A stretch of 40,644 nucleotides of DNA from MADRE2 sp964397015 (GTDB taxonomy: Bacteria; Desulfobacterota; Desulfobacteria; Desulfobacterales; Desulfobacteraceae). The position numbers were made by a program, and so were the translations under genes. Positions 1-6,882 of the stretch are shown here, in pieces (the first letter of the stretch is position 1; each line of letters starts with the position of its first letter). The notes under the pieces were generated by a model. That model was not told the DNA's origin, made no database searches, and saw only the letters and a program-made list of their open reading frames with translations. The stretch is from assembly GCA_964397015.1 (NCBI GenBank), contig CAYNHL010000019.1:1-40644 (forward strand). The letters run 5' to 3'.

Positions 1-41
1 ATCCGCGCTGAGACACGAGCGGTTTTGGTTTCAGCTTTCAT
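1..41 (-). CDS. 5' end of an unidentified gene leaving the left edge
   Basis: An ATG at 39-41 on the minus strand opens a frame of 13 codons (MKAETKTARVSAR) that runs off the window. A GAGG Shine-Dalgarno stands 8 bases upstream, which is why I call a start here. It is co-oriented with the IclR gene about 200 bases upstream. The fragment is too short to assign to a family. Confidence 0.4.
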   Translation of the reverse strand, partial: MKAETKTARVSAR

Positions 42-185
42 TTTTGAGTCCTCTCATAATATTTGTATTTTATGGTTTGCTTTTCAATTGTTAAATATAC
101 TATATGTCACTGGTGCCATTTTGGCAACAAATTTAATATAGGGTTTTTGAAAGACAGAAAGGTCCAAAAATAAAAATATTCATTA

Positions 186-209
186 ATGAACCGGGTAATA
201 CCGGTTATT
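186..209 (-). terminator. weak hairpin after the IclR gene
   Basis: AACCGG (189-194) and CCGGTT (201-206) form a 6-bp stem with a 6-base loop, about 35 bases past the IclR stop. On the minus strand an AT-rich stretch with two T5 runs follows, but not immediately. It could be a weak terminator; the short stem keeps confidence low. Confidence 0.3.
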
Positions 210-242
210 TTCATCAATTGGAAACACATGGGGGGTGTTGAA

Positions 243-1007
243 TCAGTAATCGCGGGGCAGCTTTTTGCTGATTTTTTCAACTGCGGACCGTGTCTGCTCG
301 ATAATGGCGGGCATCTTTTTATCTGACATGGATTCCTTGAAACCGACGACCCAGAGGGCCGGAATGTGGGCGCCGTATTTTTTGATGGAGGCGGCCACGG
401 CACGGACACCGGATATATATTCTTCATCATCCGTGGCAATGCCTGACTGCCTGACCTTCTCAAGTTCTTTTGCATACTGGTCGGAATCAATAATGGTGTT
501 GGCGGTGTATCTTACCAGGGGATTGGCACGCAGGTATTTTTCAAGGTCTTGGGATTCCATTTGAGACAGGAACAATTTACCTACAGCCCCTGCCATCATC
601 GGAAGGGTTGTGCCGATGGGGGAGCTGATTTTAAAATCCTTTCTGGATTCAACAATATCGACCACGGTGACGCTCTCACCGTTTCTGACCCCTAGGAAAA
701 CCGATTCCTGGCACTGCTCCATCAGATCTTCCATGACGGGGCGTGCAATTTTTATAAAATCGATCCGTTCATAGGCGGCTTTTCCCAGCGTCATCATGGT
801 AAGACCGATGGTGTATTTTTTGGATACCGAGTCCCGCACGATGGCGCCCTGATCTTCCAGGGCGGCCGTAATACCGTGAACCGTACTTTTGCTTATATCA
901 AGACTTGAGGAAATCTCGCTGATTCGAAGCCCCTGGGTGCTTTTGGATATGGCATCCAGGATAATAAAAGCTTTTTTAACAATTGGGGCCTGATATTTTT
1001 TTACCAT
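243..1007 (-). CDS. IclR-family transcriptional regulator
   Basis: This 254-residue protein has the usual IclR length and layout. An N-terminal winged helix-turn-helix (residues about 8-65, with the recognition region around LDISKSTVHGITAALEDQGA) is followed by an effector-binding domain (about 75-245) with the family pattern GTTLPMMAGAVGKLFLS. IclR proteins are usually local regulators of catabolic operons that respond to a small carbon compound. The gene lies just downstream of the AOR operon in the same direction, separated by a strong hairpin. That makes it the best candidate regulator for the divergent control region at 3887-4186. The ligand is unknown. The start is an ATG with a GGTGA element close upstream. 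Confidence 0.9.
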   Translation of the reverse strand: MVKKYQAPIVKKAFIILDAISKSTQGLRISEISSSLDISKSTVHGITAALEDQGAIVRDSVSKKYTIGLTMMTLGKAAYERIDFIKIARPVMEDLMEQCQESVFLGVRNGESVTVVDIVESRKDFKISSPIGTTLPMMAGAVGKLFLSQMESQDLEKYLRANPLVRYTANTIIDSDQYAKELEKVRQSGIATDDEEYISGVRAVAASIKKYGAHIPALWVVGFKESMSDKKMPAIIEQTRSAVEKISKKLPRDY

Positions 1008-1048
1008 TCTTCACCATAATAAGTTATCTAAATGATACCGGAGGATAA

Positions 1049-1078
1049 GGGCCCCATTAAATCGACCTAATGGGGCCC
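1049..1078 (-). terminator. 11-bp perfect hairpin between the ferredoxin and IclR genes
   Basis: GGGCCCCATTA (1049-1059) and TAATGGGGCCC (1068-1078) are perfectly complementary around an 8-base loop. The hairpin lies about 30 bases after the ferredoxin stop and about 40 before the IclR start. No strong T-run follows on the minus strand; a T5 follows on the plus strand. It may terminate or attenuate read-through from the AOR operon into the regulator gene. Confidence 0.55.
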
Positions 1079-1110
1079 CATGTTTTTCAACCGCTTTTAA
1101 GAAAATCTGG

Positions 1111-1620
1111 TTAAGCGGTATGTTTTTCAAGAGCCGCTGCCTGTTTCTTTACCGTTGACAGGCGAAGGGCTGCGTTTCGTTTTTTCTCTATGCTGACATC
1201 GCCGCCGTCCACATACTCAATGGCTTTGACATCACAGAATCTGACACACTGGGGATCACCATCACAAAGATCGCATTTGGCCACTTCTTTATCGATGGCA
1301 TTGTAGTGCATTGCGCCGAAAGGACAAACCGAAACACAAGTCCGGCAGCCGATACAAACGTCATAATCCACTTCGACCCGGTTCAGCTCTTCGTTGCGGG
1401 AAATTGCGCCAACAGGGCATCCGTTCATACAGGGGGCGTCCTGGCATTGTTGACAGGAGACAGGGATGTAAAGTCCTTCCATCTCCCATTTCAACACGCG
1501 AATGCGGCTTCGACTCGGGTTGGATGCGCCGTGATGCTTCACCGCACAAACCTGTTCACAAAGTCTGCATCCAGTGCATTTTTCATAATTAATCAATAAA
1601 ACCTTGCTATTTAATTGCAT
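1111..1620 (-). CDS. four-[4Fe-4S] ferredoxin, electron-transfer partner of the AOR
   Basis: This 169-residue ferredoxin has sixteen cysteines in four groups: 15/18/21/25, 56/59/64/68, 89/92/95/99 and 116/119/125/129. That is the four-cubane pattern of the HycB/DmsB/AorA-like family. It has no signal peptide or membrane segment, so it is cytoplasmic. Its start follows an AAGGAG Shine-Dalgarno, 30 bases after the AOR stop in the same operon. By analogy with AOR small subunits it should carry electrons between the tungsten enzyme and other carriers. A close paralogue with the same cysteine spacing sits at 5237-5710 beside the degenerate AOR. Confidence 0.9.
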   Translation of the reverse strand: MQLNSKVLLINYEKCTGCRLCEQVCAVKHHGASNPSRSRIRVLKWEMEGLYIPVSCQQCQDAPCMNGCPVGAISRNEELNRVEVDYDVCIGCRTCVSVCPFGAMHYNAIDKEVAKCDLCDGDPQCVRFCDVKAIEYVDGGDVSIEKKRNAALRLSTVKKQAAALEKHTA

Positions 1621-1650
1621 TGTGTTCTCCTTTTGTATACGGCCTGCCGG

Positions 1651-3591
1651 TTACACCAGGTGTGAGGGTTCGTTTTCAAGGCCAAGTTCTTTCAGTGTGC
1701 TCTTTTTGGGAATACCGTTCTTGTCCAGCCCTTTGTGTTCGTAGAATTCATCGACCATTTTATCGAATTTGTCTTTGACAATATATTTTCCGATGACGTC
1801 GATGGCCCCCCTCTTACAAGGTTCATCATGATAGCGATGATTCAGCACGTCACCCTTTTCCGGGTCGTTACGGCTTGCTCCCTCCCTGAGATTGAACATC
1901 CGTTCGATCATGTTGTTTCTTCTTGAGACTTCCCAGATCTCCTCGGGCGTCATCTCAATTCCTGTGTTCAGGTAAAGCACCTTGGGCCAGTTTTCGAAAT
2001 TGGGCAGGGTGGCACCCAGGAAAGTGGTGTGGTATTTGCAGATACCCAGACTGTCCACGGCCATGTAGCAGTTTTCCTGCCAGAAGACCTGCCAGGGCTT
2101 GCCCACATATTCGGTATGTTCTGAACTCAAGGGGCCGTCGTAGGGAACAGGTGTGCTGTAAATCCTGCGCAGAACCTTTTCCGGCAGGTGGTAGAGGTCA
2201 ATTGCCGGCCGGCTTCTCAAGTGGTCAGACCCTCTGGATGAGGTTGCAATATTGAGTGCAAGTGCAGGGGTGGCCCTTTCGTCTGAGTGCAGGTTGGCCA
2301 TACCCTTCACCTGAATGAGATAATCAAAGGATTTTTTCCCTACATCCTTAGAGGCCGGGATACCGCCTTTGGCAAGAACGTCGCCGAGCCATCCCTTACG
2401 GTAGCAGATGCGCTCGATCATTTCCAGGACCGCCTCATCATTGCCAAAGCGCAAATCAATGCCGTCTGTCTGATCTTTGGTGATAAGGCCTTCTTCAAAA
2501 CATTCCATGGCCCATGCGATCATGCTGCCGGTTTCAAGGTTGTCCATGCCGAACTGATCCACAAGATGGTTGCCCGCCAGGACTGTTTCCGCGCTCCGGC
2601 ACCCGACTTCCCCGCCAAAAGCACCCTGGGAGGTATATTCCGGACCTTCGTCGTATTTTCCCTTGTATTTTCCCGACGGGATTTTATACTGGGCCCGGCA
2701 GTGGACCTGGCAGCCGAAGCAGCCGGCCATATGGTAGGGTCCCATAGTTTCGTTGGCAATTTCATCAATACGTTCCGGCTCGATATCGTCGGCATATTCC
2801 AGCTGGTTGTACCTGAAATTTTCCGTCCTGACACCGCCCCAGGAATTGGTGGCGCCCCAGATAAAGGGTGTGCCCAGGGTGCCCTGGGTCTGGTTTACTT
2901 TTGCACCGGTGATCTGTTCGATGAATTTTTTATTGTATTCCAGTGCTTCAACAGGATGTGCAATCTTGACGTCCATGGTGCCGCGGCAGGAGACAGCTTT
3001 CAAATTTTTGGATCCCATGACCGCCCCCATACCGGTTCTTCCGCCGGCATTTTTGACACCGGTCATTACGTTGGCATAGGCCACAAGATTCTCTCCGGCC
3101 GGTCCGATGACAAGGCTTTTCACTTCTTTGTCATTCAGTTCATCATGAATGGCCCACTGGGTGTCGGTAACGGTTTTTCCCCAGATGTTTGCCGCATCCC
3201 TGATTTCGATTTTACCATTGTTGATATAAATATAGCTTGGTTTTTTTGCTTTGCCTTTGATGACCAGGTGGTGGAATCCGGCCCAGGCCATTTCAGGTGC
3301 AAAAAAGCCACCCATGTTGCAGCTTCCCAAAAGTCCCGTCAGGGGCGATTTTGCCATTACATGGGTTCTGGCGGTGGCGGATGCCAAAGTGGCACACAGA
3401 ATTCCCCCGCTGATGATCAGCGCGTTGTCGGGCCCGAGCGGATCACACCCTTTTTTCGTATGGTTGTAAAGCAGGTAGGCGTCAAGGCCCCTGCCGCCCA
3501 GAAATTTTTTCCTGACTTCCATGGGTATGGGCTTTACCTCGATATCGCCGGTGGTCAGGTTGATATAGGCGATCTTTCTGTCTAATGCCAT
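1651..3591 (-). CDS. aldehyde:ferredoxin oxidoreductase family protein (full length)
   Basis: This 646-residue protein matches the usual length of tungsten AOR-family enzymes, which bind W-bis-pterin and one [4Fe-4S] cluster and oxidise aldehydes (or, in BamB, belong to benzoyl-CoA reduction). The N-terminal domain has LGGRGLDAYL and the pterin-site region RTGMGAVMGSKNLKAV (about 185-200). Cluster ligands appear as C291, C294 and C298 (GCFGCQVHC) with the fourth at C518 (SLGICKYHT). A GPEYTS motif is at about 317. All key elements are intact, so it is probably active. The start lies one base after the upstream stop and follows a G-rich Shine-Dalgarno. The physiological substrate cannot be read from the sequence. 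The tungstate/molybdate importer at 27893-30476 may supply its metal. Confidence 0.92.
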   Translation of the reverse strand: MALDRKIAYINLTTGDIEVKPIPMEVRKKFLGGRGLDAYLLYNHTKKGCDPLGPDNALIISGGILCATLASATARTHVMAKSPLTGLLGSCNMGGFFAPEMAWAGFHHLVIKGKAKKPSYIYINNGKIEIRDAANIWGKTVTDTQWAIHDELNDKEVKSLVIGPAGENLVAYANVMTGVKNAGGRTGMGAVMGSKNLKAVSCRGTMDVKIAHPVEALEYNKKFIEQITGAKVNQTQGTLGTPFIWGATNSWGGVRTENFRYNQLEYADDIEPERIDEIANETMGPYHMAGCFGCQVHCRAQYKIPSGKYKGKYDEGPEYTSQGAFGGEVGCRSAETVLAGNHLVDQFGMDNLETGSMIAWAMECFEEGLITKDQTDGIDLRFGNDEAVLEMIERICYRKGWLGDVLAKGGIPASKDVGKKSFDYLIQVKGMANLHSDERATPALALNIATSSRGSDHLRSRPAIDLYHLPEKVLRRIYSTPVPYDGPLSSEHTEYVGKPWQVFWQENCYMAVDSLGICKYHTTFLGATLPNFENWPKVLYLNTGIEMTPEEIWEVSRRNNMIERMFNLREGASRNDPEKGDVLNHRYHDEPCKRGAIDVIGKYIVKDKFDKMVDEFYEHKGLDKNGIPKKSTLKELGLENEPSHLV

Positions 3592-3592
3592 G

Positions 3593-3886
3593 TTATTTGC
3601 CCCCCTTTTTTTCAGCCGCTTTTAAATTAGCCTCAGTGACTTCTTTGAAACGTTCCTGTGCGATCTTTTTGTTTACATCCCAGACCGGTCCCCTGATTCT
3701 CGGTAGTTTGGGATTGATCCAGTAAATACGAAACTCCATGCCGCAGGTTGCGCATTTAGCATGTTCTGCGCCTGGTTCAGGAACGATGCGCTCCATACAA
3801 CTTGGGTTGTGACACCTGACTTTGCCGAATGTCCTGGTTTTCTGCAGACTTTCAGCGCCGGTTAATCGATTATCTTCCCCTGCCAT
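3593..3886 (-). CDS. small four-cysteine zinc-ribbon-like protein of the AOR operon
   Basis: This is a 97-residue protein. Its visible motif is a CHNPSC...CATCG pair (residues about 25-47), a four-cysteine site typical of a zinc ribbon or rubredoxin-like fold. The C-terminal third is basic and probably helical. It starts behind an AGGAGATGG Shine-Dalgarno and is the first gene of the operon zinc ribbon-AOR-ferredoxin, with one base between it and the AOR. A role as an accessory or electron-transfer subunit of the AOR is inference from position only; I recognise no named family. Confidence 0.75.
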   Translation of the reverse strand: MAGEDNRLTGAESLQKTRTFGKVRCHNPSCMERIVPEPGAEHAKCATCGMEFRIYWINPKLPRIRGPVWDVNKKIAQERFKEVTEANLKAAEKKGGK

Positions 3887-4186
3887 TGTTATCCATCTCC
3901 TTTTTTAGTTGTTGAAAAAGTTCGCTATAGTGTTTTTTGTTTGCTTGGCTAAATTCACCATAATGAACTGTTTCTCGGTTTTAGACCCGTTTTTTTATCC
4001 AAAAAAAACTAACAATAAAAACCCTTTTGCGCAAATAATACTGTTTTTACTTGACATCCGTAGTGGTCATTTGCTATTTGAATATTCAATATAGCGAACA
4101 TAATTCAACTTTGTCAAGTTTTAAAATTCAGGTGACTTGACAAATAAATTAAAGAGACTTTCCGTGATAAATGAGGAGGAAAGGAT
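3887..4186. promoter_or_regulatory. divergent control region of the AOR and AOR-like/MetVF operons
   Basis: This 300-base AT-rich gap separates the two operons. Perfect 10-bp inverted copies GTTCGCTATA (3920-3929) and TATAGCGAAC (4090-4099) lie near its ends. For the plus operon, TTGACA (4051-4056) with 17 or 18 bases to CTATTT/TATTTG (4074-4080) is a sigma-70-like promoter. The right repeat starts about 10 bases past that -10, a repressor-like position. Two further palindromes are present: TTTGCGCAAA (4026-4035) and TTGAATATTCAA (4078-4089). The layout suits a regulator such as the IclR protein acting on both operons, but the binding protein is inferred. Confidence 0.6.
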
Positions 4187-5191
4187 ATGACGACGGTCCG
4201 AAAAATTGCCCTGGTGGACCTTGGCCGGTGTGAGGTGGAAACGTTTGAGGTATCAATGGATCTTGAACAAAGATTCCTTGGCGGCAGTGGTGTTGCCACC
4301 TACCTTTTTTGCAGGCATGCGCCCAAAATGGTCGACCCGGGTTCCGCCGATAACATATGCATCATAAGTGCTGGATATTTGAGCGGTACGTTAAGTGCGC
4401 CCCTTGGGGCGGTGGTTTTGACAAGCAAGACCGCTGCCGCGGGGCTGATGGCCCGAATGTGCCTGGCCGGTCCTTTTGCCGCGCAAATGCGCCGGGCCGG
4501 TTTTGAACACCTGGTGTTGAAAGGACGGGCTGAAAATGAAACCTGCCTGCTGATCCGGGACGGCCGAATTGAGTTTAAAACGGCACCCGGTTTAACGGAT
4601 AACGGTTCATCCGACCTTTTTACACTGCTCCATAAAGAGGGGCCGGACAAAAGCGGCGTGGCAAAAGTCTTAGCGGAAAAAAATGTCGCGGCCCTGGCCT
4701 GCAGTGGTACGGTCGCACTGGAAGTAAAAGATCCCGAAGGCATTATTGCCTATGAGAAAAAGTTACTTGAAAGTATTGATGAACCGCTGACCCAGAACAG
4801 CCAGGAGACGGAAATCAAAGATACGGAAACCATGGAAGGTCCGGCAGGATCCGTTGATCTGGCAAAAATAAAACAGACCATTTTGCAGTGCCTCGGGCTG
4901 CCGTCAGGAACAAAGAACAGTGCTAACGGCCAGGAACTCGATTTTCAAACCGCTGCCGACAGAATTAGACTCAATACCGGACTTGACCTGGATGATGATA
5001 AATTAAAACAGATTGCCTACCGCTGTATAGCCATGGAACGTATCTATAATATAAGGGAGGGAATTGCCTCCAAAAAAGGACAACCGGCCGGGGATTACCG
5101 GGAAAACGGATGGACCCGGAAGGCTTTGATAAGAAAAGCAAAGGTGTTTGACCCGCTTCGGATTGATGATCTGTGGAGCCGGTTCAAGTAA
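4187..5191 (+). CDS. degenerate AOR-like protein lacking cluster and pterin motifs
   Basis: This 334-residue protein resembles the AOR N-terminal domain over residues 1-175 (RKIALVDLGRCEVE, FLGGSGVATYLF). After a charged linker (about 200-225) it joins an AOR-like C-terminal piece (TGLDLDDDKLKQIAYRCIAMERIYNIREG, 264-292). The central 300 residues of a normal AOR are missing. The CxxCxxxC cluster site is absent, the SLGxC ligand reads CLGLP, and the GMGxxMGSKNLKA pterin loop reads GVAKVLAEKNVAAL. It therefore cannot hold the usual cofactors. The reading frame is open, has a GGAGGAAAGG Shine-Dalgarno and is followed by its own ferredoxin, so it looks like a retained non-catalytic subunit rather than a fresh pseudogene. 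Confidence 0.75.
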   Translation: MTTVRKIALVDLGRCEVETFEVSMDLEQRFLGGSGVATYLFCRHAPKMVDPGSADNICIISAGYLSGTLSAPLGAVVLTSKTAAAGLMARMCLAGPFAAQMRRAGFEHLVLKGRAENETCLLIRDGRIEFKTAPGLTDNGSSDLFTLLHKEGPDKSGVAKVLAEKNVAALACSGTVALEVKDPEGIIAYEKKLLESIDEPLTQNSQETEIKDTETMEGPAGSVDLAKIKQTILQCLGLPSGTKNSANGQELDFQTAADRIRLNTGLDLDDDKLKQIAYRCIAMERIYNIREGIASKKGQPAGDYRENGWTRKALIRKAKVFDPLRIDDLWSRFK

Positions 5192-5236
5192 TAATCGTTA
5201 CCAAATTAATATATATAAATGACGAGAGCCATGACC

Positions 5237-5710
5237 ATGAAAATACTGATATCAGATCCAAATAAATGCAACGGTTGCAGGATGTGCCAGACTGCCTGTG
5301 CAATCCGGAAAGACGGGGTCTGCAACCCGGAAAAATCCCGTATTCAAGTGATGGTGATAGATGAATGCGAACTGTATCTGCCCCTGGTCTGCCAGAATTG
5401 TGAAGACGCACCCTGCATTGCGGCATGTCCCAAAGAAGCCATCAGCAGAATTTATGATCCGGTGATTCGGACCGTCATTGATTACAATAAATGTGTGGGG
5501 TGCAAGATGTGTCTTAATGCCTGCAGTTTCGGCGCCATCGGGTTCAATGAACAACGGGGGCGGCCGTTTAAATGTGATCTTTGCGGCGGAGATCCTCTGT
5601 GCGTCCAGTTTTGTGAGCCAGGGGCATTAACATTAAAGGATTCCTCCATGATTCAATACGACCAGGCCAGAGTGGCCGCTTTAAAACGCACTGCTGGTAT
5701 GAGAAGATAA
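5237..5710 (+). CDS. second four-[4Fe-4S] ferredoxin
   Basis: About 157 residues from the chosen ATG at 5237, which stands 8 bases after GAGAG; ATGs at 5219 and 5231 have worse spacing. Cysteines fall in four groups (11/14/17/21, 52/55/60/64, 86/89/92/96, 113/116/122/126). The spacing is the same as in the ferredoxin at 1111-1620, so the two are paralogues. Here it follows the degenerate AOR and precedes a two-cluster ferredoxin, MetV and MetF. This suggests an electron chain that feeds or drains methylenetetrahydrofolate reductase; that role is inferred from context. Confidence 0.88.
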   Translation: MKILISDPNKCNGCRMCQTACAIRKDGVCNPEKSRIQVMVIDECELYLPLVCQNCEDAPCIAACPKEAISRIYDPVIRTVIDYNKCVGCKMCLNACSFGAIGFNEQRGRPFKCDLCGGDPLCVQFCEPGALTLKDSSMIQYDQARVAALKRTAGMRR

Positions 5711-5765
5711 TTCAAAAAACATGGATCAAGGCAAAACAACAACAGAACAGACGGAGTCAAACGTC

Positions 5766-6173
5766 ATGCGCTATTTTCAAGTAAACGATCAGTGTAACGG
5801 TTGCCTGGCTTGTGTCCAGAACTGCCCGGCAAGTGCATTGCGCGCGGAAGATTCAGGTACAAACCGCGTACTTTCACATAATATGGCGCGCTGTGCGCGC
5901 TGCGGCAACTGCTATCGTATCTGTCCCCAGGAAGCCATAGAATTTCAATTTATGCTCGAGAACGGCTGGGATGAGGTAAAATCTCTTGAACTTGTCTACT
6001 GCAGCGTTTGTGGGGTTCCAATCTATACAGTGGATTACAGACAGACATTATCTGAGAAACTGGGCACACAAATTGAACCGGTTTGTTCAAAACATCGGGA
6101 TGAGGTGACCCGGGCGGCAAAGGCCCATTTTCTCAAAAAGAATTCCCCGGACAAGGGAGGTATGGCAATATGA
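5766..6173 (+). CDS. two-[4Fe-4S] ferredoxin with an extra C-terminal cysteine site
   Basis: Two classical CxxCxxCxxxCP motifs occur near the N-terminus (CNGCLACVQNCP and CARCGNCYRICP). They are followed by a C-terminal domain with CSVCG and a further C, probably a small zinc or iron site. I chose the ATG at 5766 because CGGAG precedes it by 9 bases; an ATG at 5721 would add 15 residues. The stop overlaps the metV start as ATGA, so the two are translationally coupled. Probable role: electron carrier for the MetV/MetF complex, comparable with the extra iron-sulfur partners seen with MetVF in other anaerobes. Confidence 0.82.
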   Translation: MRYFQVNDQCNGCLACVQNCPASALRAEDSGTNRVLSHNMARCARCGNCYRICPQEAIEFQFMLENGWDEVKSLELVYCSVCGVPIYTVDYRQTLSEKLGTQIEPVCSKHRDEVTRAAKAHFLKKNSPDKGGMAI

Positions 6174-6850
6174 TCGTTGGTAATCTTAAACCATTGGAAG
6201 AAATTACCGCCAGCATTGCGGATTATAAAAATGTTTTTGTCCTGGGCTGCGGCGGGTGCGTCTCCGTGTGTCTCACCGGAGGAGACAAGCAGGCCCATGA
6301 ACTGGCAGCGGACCTGGATCATATCCGGCATTATAAATCCGGGAAGCCTGAATTTACTGTGCATACCATTGAACGTCAATGCGAACCGGACTGGCTGAAC
6401 GATTATCTGACAATTCCCGAAAACACAGATGTCGTGCTGTCCCTGGCCTGTGGAGCAGGTGTGCAGANNNNNNNNNNCATGGCGTCCATATTTGATTCCC
6501 TGCCCGTTATCCCGGCCATGAATACCACTTTCATCGGCTCTAATGTGGAACAGGGTGTCTGGCAGGAGATGTGCCAGGGCTGCGGGGACTGCATGCTGGG
6601 CGTAACCGGTGGGATATGTCCCATCGCAAGATGTGCAAAAACGCTTTTTAACGGACCCTGCGGCGGTTCCAGTAACGGAAGCTGCGAGGTTGATAAAAAT
6701 ACACCCTGTGCCTGGGCCATGATTTACTACAAGCTTAAAAAAACCGGTCAGCTCCACTATCTGATGAAAGTACGGGAACCGAAAAACTGGCAGCCTGCCG
6801 GGGGCGCAGGACCCAGAAAACTTGAGCGGCCTTTTAATAAACCGCTGTGA
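6170..6850 (+). CDS. metV: MetV-type methylenetetrahydrofolate reductase partner (contains a 10-N gap)
   Basis: This 226-residue cysteine-rich protein matches the MTHFR C-terminal/MetV family. Visible features are GCGGCVSVC near the start, a SLACGAGVQ motif at about 91, PAMNTTFIG, the cluster CQGCGDCMLGVTGGICPIARC, and the family signature FNGPCGGSSNGSCEV with CAW further on. MetV pairs with MetF to reduce methylenetetrahydrofolate in the Wood-Ljungdahl pathway. Ten N at 6468-6477 hide about four residues after GVQ. The frame continues on both sides, but the true gap length is unknown. The gene is coupled to the upstream ferredoxin (ATGA) with GGGAGG upstream. Unusually, an EutA-like gene separates it from metF. 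Confidence 0.85.
   Translation: MIVGNLKPLEEITASIADYKNVFVLGCGGCVSVCLTGGDKQAHELAADLDHIRHYKSGKPEFTVHTIERQCEPDWLNDYLTIPENTDVVLSLACGAGVQXXXXMASIFDSLPVIPAMNTTFIGSNVEQGVWQEMCQGCGDCMLGVTGGICPIARCAKTLFNGPCGGSSNGSCEVDKNTPCAWAMIYYKLKKTGQLHYLMKVREPKNWQPAGGAGPRKLERPFNKPL
6468..6477. other. run of ten undetermined bases (assembly gap)
   Basis: Exactly ten N interrupt metV just after the codons for GVQ. A round number like this is often a placeholder and need not equal the real gap. Confidence 0.95.
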
Positions 6851-6882
6851 CCCGGGATAAAATCCGGGATAAGGAACAGTCC

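Noticed and set aside
2287..3585. 432-residue open frame on the plus strand
   Set aside because: It lies wholly opposite the AOR gene, has no family match, and the AOR frame carries all conserved motifs.
1111..3886. Benzoyl-CoA reductase BamB/BamC assignment
   Set aside because: BamBC also pairs an AOR-like protein with a ferredoxin, but no other bam gene or aromatic pathway gene is present, so the general AOR family call is safer.
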